NCBI RefSeq assembly: GCF_932526225.1
Contig: NC_064034.1
Location: forward strand, 2,501 to 66,500
DNA from: Nematostella vectensis
Taxonomy: Eukaryota > Cnidaria > Anthozoa > Actiniaria > Edwardsiidae
Length of the DNA: 64,000 nucleotides
Reading direction: 5' to 3'
The translations under genes were made by a program, and so were the position numbers. The notes under the pieces are model-generated. The model ran no database searches. It saw only the letters and a program-made list of their open reading frames with translations, and was not told the DNA's origin. Every line of letters starts with the position of its first letter. The stretch's first letter is position 1. Shown in pieces: positions 9,952-23,950 of this stretch.

Positions 9952-11958
9952 GGAAGTTAACAAAAAACACAAAGCAAAGAGTTTGAGGAAGTAAACAAGT
10001 ATGTGAACTTTAATGTTCTATTTGAAGGGGCGCATTTTGTACTGGGAAGCATACATAGAATGCTTAACTGGTGGAGAGGGGAGAGGTAACAGTTTATTGA
10101 GCATAATGTCAACAATAGCAGGGGGAAGGGAGGGGCACTCTCTTCATACAATATTGCAGTTGTTACCTATTATTAAATAAGTTTGTAACATGTCTTTGTT
10201 TATTAAGCAAGGTCTATTTCTGAGACAAGCAAACTCAAGTAAGAGCTGTTGAAATAACAGGTGAGTGTTAAAAAAAACAATTATCTGATTAGAAAACTAA
10301 TGTAGATTCCTTTGCACCAAATAAGAACAAACTTCATTTTGTTTGTTATTTATGAGGAACGAGATGAGCTCTACAAGGCCAAGAAGAAATATGTATTGCT
10401 CATCTAAATTATACAAGTAAATAATAATATTAAAAAGGAATTACTGTAAGTAATTAGAGTGGTTTTCATTAACCCGTGAAACAAAGTGTGATAGTCAAAC
10501 GGTAATAGTTAGTTAAACACAAAAAAGAACAATAGAATCAGATCACAACAAAGTGTAATACGCTAAAGCGTAGTTCACGGGTTAATGAACGTTTTGATAT
10601 TTCAACCTTACATCCACATGAAAGTAATGCCTAATATCCAGTGCCCTACAGTAAGTGTTTTGCAGTCAAGTTGTTTTCTTTTAGTAGGTAAAAAATTATT
10701 CTAAATAATAGGAATCATAGCTATGGTCACCACTTACACATATAGAACTTGTAATGAAAAGAAAGAAAAATATATATATATATATATATATGCAGTCAAA
10801 CAACAGAATTGCATGATAACCTTGAATATATTGAATAAAGGACTGCAAAAAAACATCTTTTGTACTAGTTGCTTGAATTGACCCTTGGCTATTTTTAGCT
10901 GAATTCCCCTCCCCCTCTAAAAAAGAAAATAATAATAATAATAGAACAAAACTAAAAAGAAACCAAACACAACAGAGACCCCCACCAACAATTTTGATTT
11001 TTTTTGCTTTCCTTTAAAAGGTGAGTGTCACGGTTAAGAGATTTGCAATAGCTCTAGAGCCCTGACACAATGAACTTCAGTGAAATTCTAATACTGACGT
11101 ATGGGCTTTTGGTACATGTGGGAGACTTTAAACAAAACAAAAAAAATGACCACAAACTGTCCATTAACATAGTTTTCAATATAATATTGCATATTATTTA
11201 ATAAGGTATTGACAGCTTTTAAAAAGTTCAACTGTTTGTAGACACTTAAAAGCCTGCAATAAACACTGACTCCAGACATGCGCAGTACTATGCTGCTGCC
11301 CCTTTAAAGTAAAATACAGCTTTACTTAGTCAGCGTAGACAATATTGCGGATTTTGTCAATATTCTAATATGAATATGTCAATATTCTCCCCCCTTACGT
11401 CTTTATTTCTATTTATTTTATGCTTTTCACATGATACCAAAACAGCGTCTTTTTTCTTCGCTAATTTGATGTCATGTACACAATAAAAGAGATTCGCCCG
11501 TGCGCATGGCGAGTCCCCAAGGGACCCAAGACGCCCAAATAGACCTCTATTTTTTGTCATCCACAATCTCGGCGAGCTGTGCGTGGCGTAACCGTATTAC
11601 AGGCCTGGGATCCTGGTTATTGTCCTCCCCATTAATGCGCGGGTTGAGATAACCTTGCAAGAGTGTTGTACAGCATATTCGCTCGGAAATATCGGTGCTT
11701 GGGGCCTTCGGGTTCTTTACAGCCTTCCGTAAAAGCCTTGTGCTGCCATACCGATTGGGTAATCCGTATGTATGGTTTCCGTTTTGTTCTTCAGACCGGG
11801 TTCGATCCCAGGCCAATGGGCTTTTTTTTTAATTCGTTTTTTTTCTTTGTGCTGGACCCCCTTAATCCTGATAGGTTTTGCGCAAAAATAATAAAAAAAG
11901 TGAGTTTGCAAAATAAGCTTGCTAGATTTATTGATTATATGTATTCAATTTGTTCCTA
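9952..11958 (+). repeat. Satellite unit 4 (type B)
   Basis: 2,007 bp, close to unit 2. It has the longest TA microsatellite of the array (about 10771-10791). Confidence 0.95.
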
Positions 11959-13955
11959 GGAAGTTAACAAAAAACACAAAGCAAAGAGTTTGAGGAAGTA
12001 AACAAGTATGTGAACTTTAATGTTCTATTTGAAGGGGTGCATTTTGTACAGGGAAGCATACATAGAATGCTTAACTGGTGGAGAGGGAAGAGGTAAAAGT
12101 TTATTGAGCATAATTTCAACAATAGCAGGGGGAAGAGAGGGGCACTCTCTTCATACAATATTGCAGTTGTTACCTATTATTAAATAAGTTTGTAACATGT
12201 CTTTGTTTATTAAGCAAGGTCTATTTCTGAGACAAGCAAACTCAAGTAAGAGCTGTTAAAATAACAGGTGAGTGTTAAAAAAAACAAGTATCTGATTAGA
12301 AAACTACTGTAGATTCCTTTGCACCAAAATAAGAACAAACTTCATTTTGTTTGTTATTTATGAGGAACGAGATGAGCTCTACAAGGCCAAGAAGAAATAT
12401 GTATTGCTCATCTAAATTATACAAGTAAATAATAATATTAAAAAGGAATTACTGTAAGTAATTAGAGTGGTTTTCATTAACCCGTGAAACAAAGTGTGAT
12501 AGTCAAACGGTAATAGTTAGTAAAACACAAAAAAGAACAATAGAATCAAATCACAACAAAGTGTAATACGCTAAAGCGTAGTTCACGGGTTAATGAAGGT
12601 TTTGACATTTCAACCTTACATCCACATGAAAGTAATGCCTAATATCGAGTGCCCTACAGTAAGTGTTTTGCAGTCAAGTTGTTTTCTTTTAGTAGGTAAA
12701 AAATTATACTAAATAATAGTAATCATAGCTATGGTCACCACTTACACATATAGAACTTGTAATGAAAAGAAAGAAAAAAATATATATATGCAGTCAAACA
12801 ACAGAATTGCATGATAACCTTGAATATATTGAATAAAGGACTGCAAAAAAACATCTTTTGTACTAGTTGCTTGAATTGACCCTTGGCTATTTTTAGCTGA
12901 ATTCCCCTCCCCCTCTAAAAAAGAAAATAATAATAATAATAGAACAAAACTAAAAAGAAAACAAACACAACAGAGACCCCCACCAACAATTTTGATTTTT
13001 TTGCTTTCCTTTAAAAGGTGAGTGTCACGGTTAAGAGATTTGCAATAGCTCTAGAGCCCTGACACAATGAACTTCAGTGAAATTCTAATACTGACGTATG
13101 AGCTTTTGGTACATGTGGGAGACTTTAAACAAAACAAAAAAAATGACCACAAACTGTCCATTAACATAGTTTTCAATATAATATTGCATATTACTTAATA
13201 AGGTATTGACAGCGTTTAAAAAGTTCAACTGTTTGTAGACACTTAAAAGCCTGCAATAAACACTGACTCCATACATGCGCAGTACTATGCTGCTGCCCCT
13301 TTAAAGTAAAATACAGCTTTACTTAGTCAGCGTAGACAATATTGCGGATTTTGTCAATATTCTAATATGAATATGTCAATATTCTCCCCCCTTACGTCTT
13401 TATTTCTATTTATTTTATGCTTTTCACATGATACCAAAACAGCGTCTTTTTTCTTCGCTAATTTGATGTCATGTACACAATAAAAGAGATGCGCCCGTGC
13501 GCATGGCGAGTCCCCAAGGGACCCAAGACGCCCAAATAGACCTCTATTTTTTGTCATCCACAATCTCGGCAAGCTGTGCGTGGCGTAACCGTATTACAGG
13601 CCTGGGATCCTGGTTATTGTCCTCCCCATTAATGCGCGGGTTGGGATAACCTTGCAAGAGTGTTGTACAGCATATTCGCTCGGAAATATCGGTGCTTGGG
13701 GCCTTCGGGTTCTTTACAGCCTTCCGTAAAAGCCTTGTGCTGCCATACCGATTGGGTAATCCGTATGTATGGTTTCCGTTTTGTTCTTCAGACCGGGTTC
13801 GATCCCAGGCCAATGGGCTTTTTTTTTATTCGTTTTCTTTCTTTGTGCTTGACCCCCCTAATCCTGATTGGTTTTGCGCAAAAATAATAAAAAAAAGAGA
13901 GTTTGCAAAATAAGCTTGCTGGATTTATTGATTATATGTATTCAATTTGTTCCTA
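11959..13955 (+). repeat. Satellite unit 5 (type A)
   Basis: 1,997 bp, very close to unit 3. Confidence 0.95.
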
Positions 13956-15951
13956 GGAAGTTAACAAAAAACACAAAGCAAAGAGTTTGAGGAAGTAAAC
14001 AAGTATGTGAACTTTAATGTTCTATTTGAAGGGGCGCATTTTGTACTGGGAAGCATACATAGAATGCTTAACTGGTGGAGAGGGGAGAGGTAACAGTTTA
14101 TTGAGCATAATGTCAACAATAGCAGGGGGAAGGGAGGGGCACTCTCTTCATACAATATTGCAGTTGTTACCTATTATTAAATAAGTTTGTAACATGTCTT
14201 TGTTTATTAAGCAAGGTCTATTTCTGAGACAAGCAAACTCAAGTAAGAGCTGTTGAAATAACAGGTGAGTGTTAAAAAAAACAATTATCTGATTAGAAAA
14301 CTAATGTAGATTCCTTTGCACCAAATAAGAACAAACTTCATTTTGTTTGTTATTTATGAGGAACGAGATGAGCTCTACAAGGCCAAGAAGAAATATGTAT
14401 TGCTCATCTAAATTATACAAGTAAATAATAATATTAAAAAGGAATTACTGTAAGTAATTAGAGTGGTTTTCATTAACCCGTGAAACAAAGTGTGATAGTC
14501 AAACGGTAATAGTTAGTAAAACACAAAAAAGAACAATAGAATCAGATCACAACAAAGTGTAATACGCTAAAGCGTAGTTCACGGGTTAATGAACGTTTTG
14601 ACATTTCAACCTTACATCCACATGAAAGTAATGCCTAATATCCAGTGCCCTACAGTAAGTGTTTTGCAGTCAAGTTGTTTTATTTAGTAGGTAAAAAATT
14701 ATTCTAAATAATAGTAATCATAGCTATGGTCACCACTTACACATATAGAACTTGTAATGAAAAGAAAGAAAAAAATATATATATGCAGTCAAACAACAGA
14801 ATTGCATGATAACCTTGAATATATTGAATAAAGGACTGCAAAAAAACATCTTTTGTACTAGTTGCTTGAATTGACCCTTGGCTATTTTTAGCTGAATTCC
14901 CCTCCCCCTCTAAAAAAGAAAATAATAATAATAATAGAACAAAACTAAAAAGAAACCGAACACAACAGAGACCCCCACCAACAATTTTGATTTTTTTTGC
15001 TTTCCTTTAAAAGGTGAGTGTCACGGTTAAGAGATTTGCAATAGCTCTAGAGCCCTGACACAATGAACTTCAGTGAAATTCTAATACTGACGTATGGGCT
15101 TTTGGTACATGTGGGAGACTTTAAACAAAACAAAAAAAATGACCACAAACTGTCCATTAACATAGTTTTCAATATAATATTGCATATTATTTAATAAGGT
15201 ATTGACAGCTTTTAAAAAGTTCAACTGTTTGTAGACACTTAAAAGCCTGCAATAAACACTGACTCCAGACATGCGCAGTACTATGCTGCTGCCCCTTTAA
15301 AGTAAAATACAGCTTTACTTAGTCAGCGTAGACAATATTGCGGATTTTGTCAATATTCTAATATGAATATGTCAATATTCTCCCCCCTTACGTCTTTATT
15401 TCTATTTATTTTATGCTTTTCACATGATACCAAAACAGCGTCTTTTTTCTTCGCTAATTTGATGTCATGTACACAATAAAAGAGATGAGCCCGTGCGCAT
15501 GGCGAGTCCCCAAGGGACCCAAGACGCCCAAATAGACCTCTATTTTTTGTCATCCACAATCTCGGCGAGCTGTGCGTGGCGTAACCGTATTACAGGCCTG
15601 GGATCCTGGTTATTGTCCTCCCCATTAATGCGCGGGTTGAGATAACCTTGCAAGAGTGTTGTACAGCATATTCGCTCGGAAATATCGGTGCTTGGGGCCT
15701 TCGGGTTCTTTACAGCCTTCCGTAAAAGCCTTGTGCTGCCATACCGATTGGGTAATCCGTATGTATGGTTTCCGTTTTGTTCTTCAGACCGGGTTCGATC
15801 CCAGGCCAATGGGCTTTTTTTTTAATTCGTTTTTTTTCTTTGTGCTGGACCCCCTTAATCCTGATAGGTTTTGCGCAAAAATAATAAAAAAAGTGAGTTT
15901 GCAAAATAAGCTTGCTAGATTTATTGATTATATGTATTCAATTTGTTCCTA
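13956..15951 (+). repeat. Satellite unit 6 (type B)
   Basis: 1,996 bp, the shortest complete unit. Confidence 0.95.
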
Positions 15952-17949
15952 GGAAGTTAACAAAAAACACAAAGCAAAGAGTTTGAGGAAGTAAACAAGT
16001 ATGTGAACTTTAATGTTCTATTTGAAGGGGTGCATTTTGTACAGGGAAGCATACATAGAATGCTTAACTGGTGGAGAGGGAAGAGGTAAAAGTTTATTGA
16101 GCATAATTTCAACAATAGCAGGGGGAAGAGAGGGGCACTCTCTTCATACAATATTGCAGTTGTTACCTATTATTAAATAAGTTTGTAACATGTCTTTGTT
16201 AATTAAGCAAGGTCTATTTCTGAGACAAGCAAACTCAAGTAAGAGCTGTTAAAATAACAGGTGAGTGTTAAAAAAAACAAGTATCTGATTAGAAAACTAC
16301 TGTAGATTCCTTTGCACCAAAATAAGAACAAACTTCATTTTGTTTGTTATTTATGAGGAACGAGATGAGCTCTACAAGGCCAAGAAGAAATATGTATTGC
16401 TCATCTAAATTATACAAGTAAATAATAATATTAAAAAGGAATTACTGTAAGTAATTAGAGTGGTTTTCATTAACCCGTGAAACAAAGTGTGATAGTCAAA
16501 CGGTAATTGTTAGTAAAACACAAAAAAGAACAATAGAATCAGATCACAACAAAGTGTAATACGCTAAAGCGTAGTTCACGGGTTAATGAAGGTTTTGACA
16601 TTTCAACCTTACATCCACATGAAAGTAATGCCTAATATCGAGTGCCCTACAGTAAGTGTTTTGCAGTCAAGTTGTTTTCTTTTAGTAGGTAAAAAATTAT
16701 TTTAATAATAGTAATCATAGCTATGGTCACCACTTACACATATAGAACTTGTAATGAAAAGAAAGAAAAAAAATATATATATGCAGTCAAACAACAGAAT
16801 TGCATGATAACCTTGAATATATTGAATAAAGGACTGCAAAAAAACATATTTTGTACTAGTTGCTTGAATTGACCCTTGGCTATTTTTAGCTGAATTCCCC
16901 TCCCCCTCTAAAAAAGAAAATAATAATAATAATAGAACAAAACTAAAAAGAAAACAAACACAACAGAGACCCCCACCAACAATTTTGATTTTTTTGCTTT
17001 CCTTTAAAAGGTGCGTGTCACGGTTAAGAGATTTGCAATAGCTCTAGAGCCCTGACACAATGAACTTCAGTGAAATTCTAATACTGACGTATGAGCTTTT
17101 GGTACATGTGGGAGACTTTAAACAAAACAAAAAAAATGACCACAAACTGTCCATTAACATAGTTTTCAATATAATATTGCATATTACTTAATAAGGTATT
17201 GACAGCGTTTAAAAAGTTCAACTGTTTGTAGACACTTAAAAGCCTGCAATAAACACTGACTCCATACATGCGCAGTACTATGCTGCTGCCCCTTTAAAGT
17301 AAAATACAGCTTTACTTAGTCAGCGTAGACAATATTGCGGATTTTGTCAATATTCTGATATGAATATGTCAATATTCTCCCCCCTTACGTCTTTATTTCT
17401 ATTTATTTTATGCTTTTCACATGATACCAAAACAGCGTCTTTTTTCTTCGCTAATTTGATGTCATGTACACAATAAAAGAGATGCGCCCGTGCGCATGGC
17501 GAGTCCCCAAGGGACCCAAGACGCCCAAATAGACCTCTATTTTTTGTCATCCACAATCTCGGCAAGCTGTGCGTGGCGTAACCGTATTACAGGCCTGGGA
17601 TCCTGGTTATTGTCCTCCCCATTAATGCGCGGGTTGGGATAACCTTGCAAGAGTGTTGTACAGCATATTCGCTCGGAAATATCGGTGCTTGGGGCCTTCG
17701 GGTTCTTTACAGCCTTCCGTAAAAGCCTTGTGCTGCCATACCGATTGGGTAATCCGTATGTATGGTTTCCGTTTTGTTCTTCAGACCGGGTTCGATCCCA
17801 GGCCAATGGGCTTTTTTTTTTATTCGTTTTCTTTCTTTGTGCTTGACCCCCCTAATCCTGATTGGTTTTGCGCAAAAATAATAAAAAAAAGAGAGTTTGC
17901 AAAATAAGCTTGCTGGATTTATTGATTATATGTATTCAATTTGTTCCTA
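15952..17949 (+). repeat. Satellite unit 7 (type A)
   Basis: 1,998 bp. It carries the variants GGTAATTGTTAG and GGTGCGTGTCACGG, shared with units 11 and 15 (8-kb spacing). Confidence 0.95.
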
Positions 17950-19949
17950 GGAAGTTAACAAAAAACACAAAGCAAAGAGTTTGAGGAAGTAAACAAGTAT
18001 GTGAACTTTAATGTTCTATTTGAAGGGGCGCATTTTGTACTGGGAAGCATACATAGAATACTTAACTGGTGGAGAGGGTAGAGGTAACAGTTTATTGAGC
18101 ATAATGTCAACAATAGCAGGGGGAAGGGAGGGGCACTCTCTTCATACAATATTGCAGTTGTTACCTATTATTAAATAAGTTTGTAACATGTCTTTGTTTA
18201 TTAAGCAAGGTCTATTTCTGAGACAAGCAAACTCAAGTAAGAGCTGTTGAAATAACAGGTGAGTGTTAAAAAAAACAATTATCTGATTAGAAAACTAATG
18301 TAGATTCCTTTGCACCAAATAAGAACAAACTTCATTTTGTTTGTTATTTATGAGGAACGAGATGAGCTCTACAAGGCCAAGAAGAAATATGTATTGCTCA
18401 TCTAAATTATACAAGTAAATAATAATATTAAAAAGGAATTACTGTAAGTAATTAGAGTGGTTTTCATTAACCCGTGAAACAAAGTGTGCTGGTCTAACGG
18501 TAATAGTTAGTAAAACACAAAAAAGAACAATAGAATCAGATCACAACAAAGTGTAATACGCTAAAGCGTAGTTCACGGGTTAATGAAGGTTTTGACATTT
18601 CAACCTTACATCCACATGAAAGTAATGCCTAATATCCAGTGCCCTACAGTAAGTGTTTTGCAGTCAAGTTGTTTTCTTTTAGTAGGTAAAAAATTATTCT
18701 AAATAATAGTAATCATAGCTATGGTCACCACTTACACATATAGAACTTGTAATGAAAAGAAAGAAAAAAATATATATATATGCAGTCAAACAACAGAATT
18801 GCATGATAACCTTGAATATATTGAATAAAGGACTGCAAAAAAACATCTTTTGTACTAGTTGCTTGAATTGACCCTTGGCTATTTTTAGCTGAATTCCCCT
18901 CCCCCTCTAAAAAAGAAAATAATAATAATAATAGAACAAAACTAAAAAGAAACCGAACACAACAGAGACCCCCACCAACAATTTTGATTTTTTTTGCTTT
19001 CCTTTAAAAGGTGAGTGTCACGGTTAAGAGATTTGCAATAGCTCTAGAGCCCTGACACAATGAACTTAAGTGAAATTCTAATACTGACTTATGAGCTTTT
19101 GGTACATGTGGGAGACTTTAAACAAAACAAAAAAAAAGACCACAAACTGTCCATTAACATAGTTTTCAATATAATATTGCATATTATTTAATAAGGTATT
19201 GACAGCTTTTAAAAAGTTCAACTGTTTGTAGACACTTAAAAGCCTGCAATAAACACTGACTCCAGACATGCGCAGTACTATGCTGCTGCCCCTTTAAAGT
19301 AAAATACAGCTTTACTTAGTCAGCGTAGACAATATTGCGGATTTTGTCAATATTCTAATATGAATATGTCAATATTCTCCCCCCTTACGTCTTTATTTCT
19401 ATTTATTTTATGCTTTTCACATGATACCAAAACAGCGTCTTTTTTCTTCGCTAATTTGATGTCATGTACACAATAAAAGAGATGAGCCTGTGCGCATGGC
19501 GAGTCCCCAAGGGACCCAAGACGCCCAAATAGACCTCTATTTTTTGTCATCCACAATCTCGGCGAGCTGTGCGTGGCGTAACCGTATTACAGGCCTGGGA
19601 TCCTGGTTATTGTCCTCCCCATTAATGCGCGGGTTGAGAACACCTTGCAAGAGTGTTGTACAGCATATTCGCTCGGAAATATCGGTGCTTGGGGCCTTCG
19701 GGTTCTTTACAGCCTTCCGTAAAAGCCTTGTGCTGCCATACCGATTGGGTAATCCGTATGTATGGTTTCCGTTTTGTTCTTCAGACCGGGTTCGATCCCA
19801 GGCCAATGGGCTTTTTTTTTTATTCGTTTTCTTTCTTTGTGCTTGACCCCCCTAATCCTGATTGGTTTTGCGCAAAAATAATAAAAAAAAGAGAGTTTGC
19901 AAAATAAGCTTGCTGGATTTATTGATTATATGTATTCAATTTGTTCCTA
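17950..19949 (+). repeat. Satellite unit 8 (type B)
   Basis: 2,000 bp. GAATACTTAACTGG is shared with unit 12, and unit 16 has a further change at the same site. GTGTGCTGGTCTAACGG near 18484 is unique to this unit. Confidence 0.95.
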
Positions 19950-21951
19950 GGAAGTTAACAAAAAACACAAAGCAAAGAGTTTGAGGAAGTAAACAAGTAT
20001 GTGAACTTTAATGTTCTATTTGAAGGGGTGCATTTTGTACAGGGAAGCATACATAGAATGCTTAACTGGTGGAGAGGGAAGAGGTAAAAGTTTATTGAGC
20101 ATAATTTCAACAATAGCAGGGGGAAGAGAGGGGCACTCTCTTCATACAATATTGCAGTTGTTACCTATTATTAAATAAGTTTGTAACATGTCTTTGTTTA
20201 TTAAGCAAGGTCTATTTCTGAGACAAGCAAACTCAAGTAAGAGCTGTTAAAATAACAGGTGAGTGTTAAAAAAAACAAGTATCTGATTAGAAAACTACTG
20301 TAGATTCCTTTGCACCAAAATAAGAACAAACTTCATTTTGTTTGTTATTTATGAGGAACGAGATGAGCTCTACAAGGCCAAGAAGAAATATGTATTGCTC
20401 ATCTAAATTATACAAGTAAATAATAATATTAAAAAAGGAATTACTGTAAGTAATTAGAGTGGTTTTCATTAACCCGTGAAACAAAGTGTGATAGTCAAAC
20501 GGTAATAGTTAGTAAAACACAAAAAAGAACAATAGAATCAGATCACAACAAAGTGTAATACGCTAAAGCGTAGTTCACGGGTTAATGAAGGTTTTGACAT
20601 TTCAACCTTACATCCACATGAAAGTAATGCCTAATATCCAGTGCCCTACAGTAAGTGTTTTGCAGTCAAGTTGTTTTCTTTTAATAGGTAAAAAATTATT
20701 CTAAATAATAGTAATCATAGCTATGGTCACCACTTACACATATAGAACTTGTAATGAAAAGAAAGAAAAAAATATATATATATGCAGTCAAACAACAGAA
20801 TTGCATGATAACCTTGAATATATTGAATAAAGGACTGCAAAAAAACATCTTTTGTACTAGTTGCTTGAATTGACCCTTGGCTATTTTTAGCTGAATTCCC
20901 CTCCCCCTCTAAAAAAGAAAATAATAATAATAATAGAACAAAACTAAAAATAAAACAAACACAACAGAGACCCCCGACTAACAATTTTGATTTTTTTTAC
21001 ACTCCTTTAAAGGGGGAGTGTCATGTTTAAGGGATTTGCAATAGCTCTAGAGCCCTGACATAATGAACTTCAGTGAAATTCTAATACTGACTTATGAGCT
21101 TTTGGTACATGTGGGAGACTTTAAACAAAACAAAAATAAAATGACCACAAACTGTCCATTAACATAGTTTTCAATATAATATTGCATATTATTTAATAAG
21201 GTATTGACAGCTTTTAAAAAGTTCAACTGTTTGTAGACACTTAGAAGCCTACAATAAACACTGACTCCAGACATGCGCAGTACTATGCTGCTGCCCCTTT
21301 AAAGTAAAATACAGCTTTACTTAGTCAGCGTAGACAAAATTGCGGATTTTGTCAATATTCTAATATGAATATGTCAATATTCTCCCCCCTTACGTCTTTA
21401 TTTCTATTTATTTTATGCTTTTCACATGATACCAAAACAGCGTCTTTTTTCTTCGCTAATTTGATGTCATGTACACAATAAAAGAGATTCGCCCGTGCGC
21501 ATGGCGAGTCCCCAAGGGACCCAAGACGCCCAAATAGACCTCTATTTTTTGTCATCCACAATCTCGGCGAGCTGTGCGTGGCGTAACCGTATTACAGGCC
21601 TGGGATCCTGGTTATTGTCCTCCCCATTAATGCGCGGGTTGGGATAACCTTGCAAGAGTGTTTTACAGCATATTCGCTCGGAAATATCGGTGCTTGGGGC
21701 CTTCGGGTTCTTTACAGCCTTCCGTAAAAGCCTTGTGCTGCCATACCGATTGGGTAATCCGTATGTATGGTTTCCGTTTTGTTCTTCAGACCGGGTTCGA
21801 TCCCAGGCCAATCGGTTTTTTTTTATTCGTTTTCTTTCTTTGTGCTTGACCCCCCTAATCCTGATTGGTTTTGCGCAAAAATAATAAAAAAAAGTGAGTT
21901 TGCAAAATAAGCTTGCTAGTTTATTGATTATATGTATTCAATTTGTTCCTA
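19950..21951 (+). repeat. Satellite unit 9 (type A head, GACTAAC tail)
   Basis: 2,002 bp. The second half carries the block CCCCCGACTAACAATTTTG with TTTACACTCC, shared with units 12, 16 and 25. Its tRNA-like module ends in CCAATCGG (21808-21815). Confidence 0.95.
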
Positions 21952-23950
21952 GGAAGTTAACAAAAAACACAAAGCAAAGAGTTTGAGGAAGTAAACAAGT
22001 ATGTGAACTTTAATGTTCTATTTGAAGGGGCGCATTTTGTACAGGGAAGCATACATAGAATGCTTAACTGGTGGAGAGGGGAGAGGTAACAGTTTATTGA
22101 GCATAATGTCAACAATAGCAGGGGGAAGGGAGGGGCACTCTCTTCATACAATATTGCAGTTGTTACCTATTATTAAATAAGTTTGTAACATGTCTTTGTT
22201 TATTAAGCAAGGTCTATTTCTAAGACAAGCAAACTCAAGTAAGAGCTGTTGAAATAACAGGTGAGTGTTAAAAAAAACAATTATCTGATTAGAAAACTAA
22301 TGTAGATTCCTTTGCACCAAAATAAGAACAAACTTCATTTTGTTTGTTATTTATGAGGAACGAGATGAGCTCTACAAGGCCAAGAAGAAATATGTATTGC
22401 TCATCTAAATTATACAAGTAAATAATAATATTAAAAAGGAATTACTGTAAGTAATTAGAGTGGTTTTCATTAACCCGTGAAACAAAGTATGATAGTTAAA
22501 CGATAATAGTTAGTAAAACACAAAAAAGAACAATAGAATCAGATCAGAACAAAGTGTAATACGCTAAATCGTAGTTCACGGGTTAATGAAGGTTTTGACA
22601 TTTCAACCTTACATCCACATGAAAGTAATGCCTAATATCGAGTGCCCTACAGAGGGTGTTTACAGTCAAGTTGTTTTCTTTTAGTAGGTAAAAAATTATT
22701 CTAAATAATAGTAATCATAGCTATGGTCACCACTTACACATATGGAATTTGTAATGAAAAGAAAGAAAAAAAATATATATATGCAGTCAAACAACAGAAT
22801 TGCATGATAACCTTGAATATATTGAATAAAGGACTGCAAAAAACATCTTTTGTACTAGTTGCTTGAATTGACCCTTGGCTATTTTTAGCTGAATTCCCCT
22901 CCCCCTCTAAAAAAGAAAATAATAATAATAATAGAACAAAACTAAAAAGAAAACAAACACAACAGAGACCCCCCACCAACAATTTTGATTTTTTTTGCTT
23001 TCCTTTAAAAGGTGAGTGTCACGGTTAAGAGATTTGCAATAGCTCTAGAGCAATGACACAATGAACTTCAGTGAAATTCTAATACTGACTTATGAGCTTT
23101 TGGTACATGTGGGAGACTTTAAACAAAACAAAAAAAATGACCCCAAACTGTCCATTAACATAGTTTTCAATATAATATTGCATATTATTTAATAAGGTAT
23201 TGACAGCTTTTAAAAAGTTCAGCTGTTTGTTGACACTTAAAAGCCTGAAATAAACACTGACTCCAGACATGCGCAGTACTATGCTGCTGCCCCTTTAAAG
23301 TAAAATACAGCTTTACTTAGTCAGCGTAGACAATATTTCGGATTTTGTCAATATTCTAATATGAAGATGTGAATATTCTCCCTTCTTACGTCTTTATTTC
23401 TATTTATTTTATGATTTTCACATGATACCAAAACAGCGTCTTTTTTCTTCGCTAATTTGATGTCATGTACACAATAAAAGAGATGAGCCCGTGCGCATGG
23501 CGAGTCCCCAAGGGACCCAAGACGCCCAAATAGACCTCTATTTTTTGTCATCCACAATCTCGGCGAGCTGTGCGTGGCGTAACCGTATTACAGGCCTGGG
23601 ATCCTGGTTATTGTCCTCCCCATTAATGCGCGGGTTGAGATAACCTTGCAAGAGTGTTGTACAGCAAATTCGCTCGGAAATATCGGTGCTTGGGGCCTTC
23701 GGGTTCTTTACAGCCTTCCGTAAAAGCCTTGTGCTGCCATACCGATTGGGTAATACGTATGTATGGTTCCCGTTTTGTTCTTCAGACCGGGTTCGATCCC
23801 AGGCCAATGGGCTTTTTTTTTTAATTCGTTTTTTTTCTTTGTGCTTGACCCCCTTAATCCTGATAGGTTTTGCGCAAAAATAATAAAAAAAGTGAGTTTG
23901 CAAAATAAGCTTGCTAGATTTATTGATTATATGTATTCAATTTGTTCCTA
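21952..23950 (+). repeat. Satellite unit 10 (type B)
   Basis: 1,999 bp. It has the rare variant CTACAGAGGGTGTTTACAG near 22648, shared only with unit 17. Confidence 0.95.
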
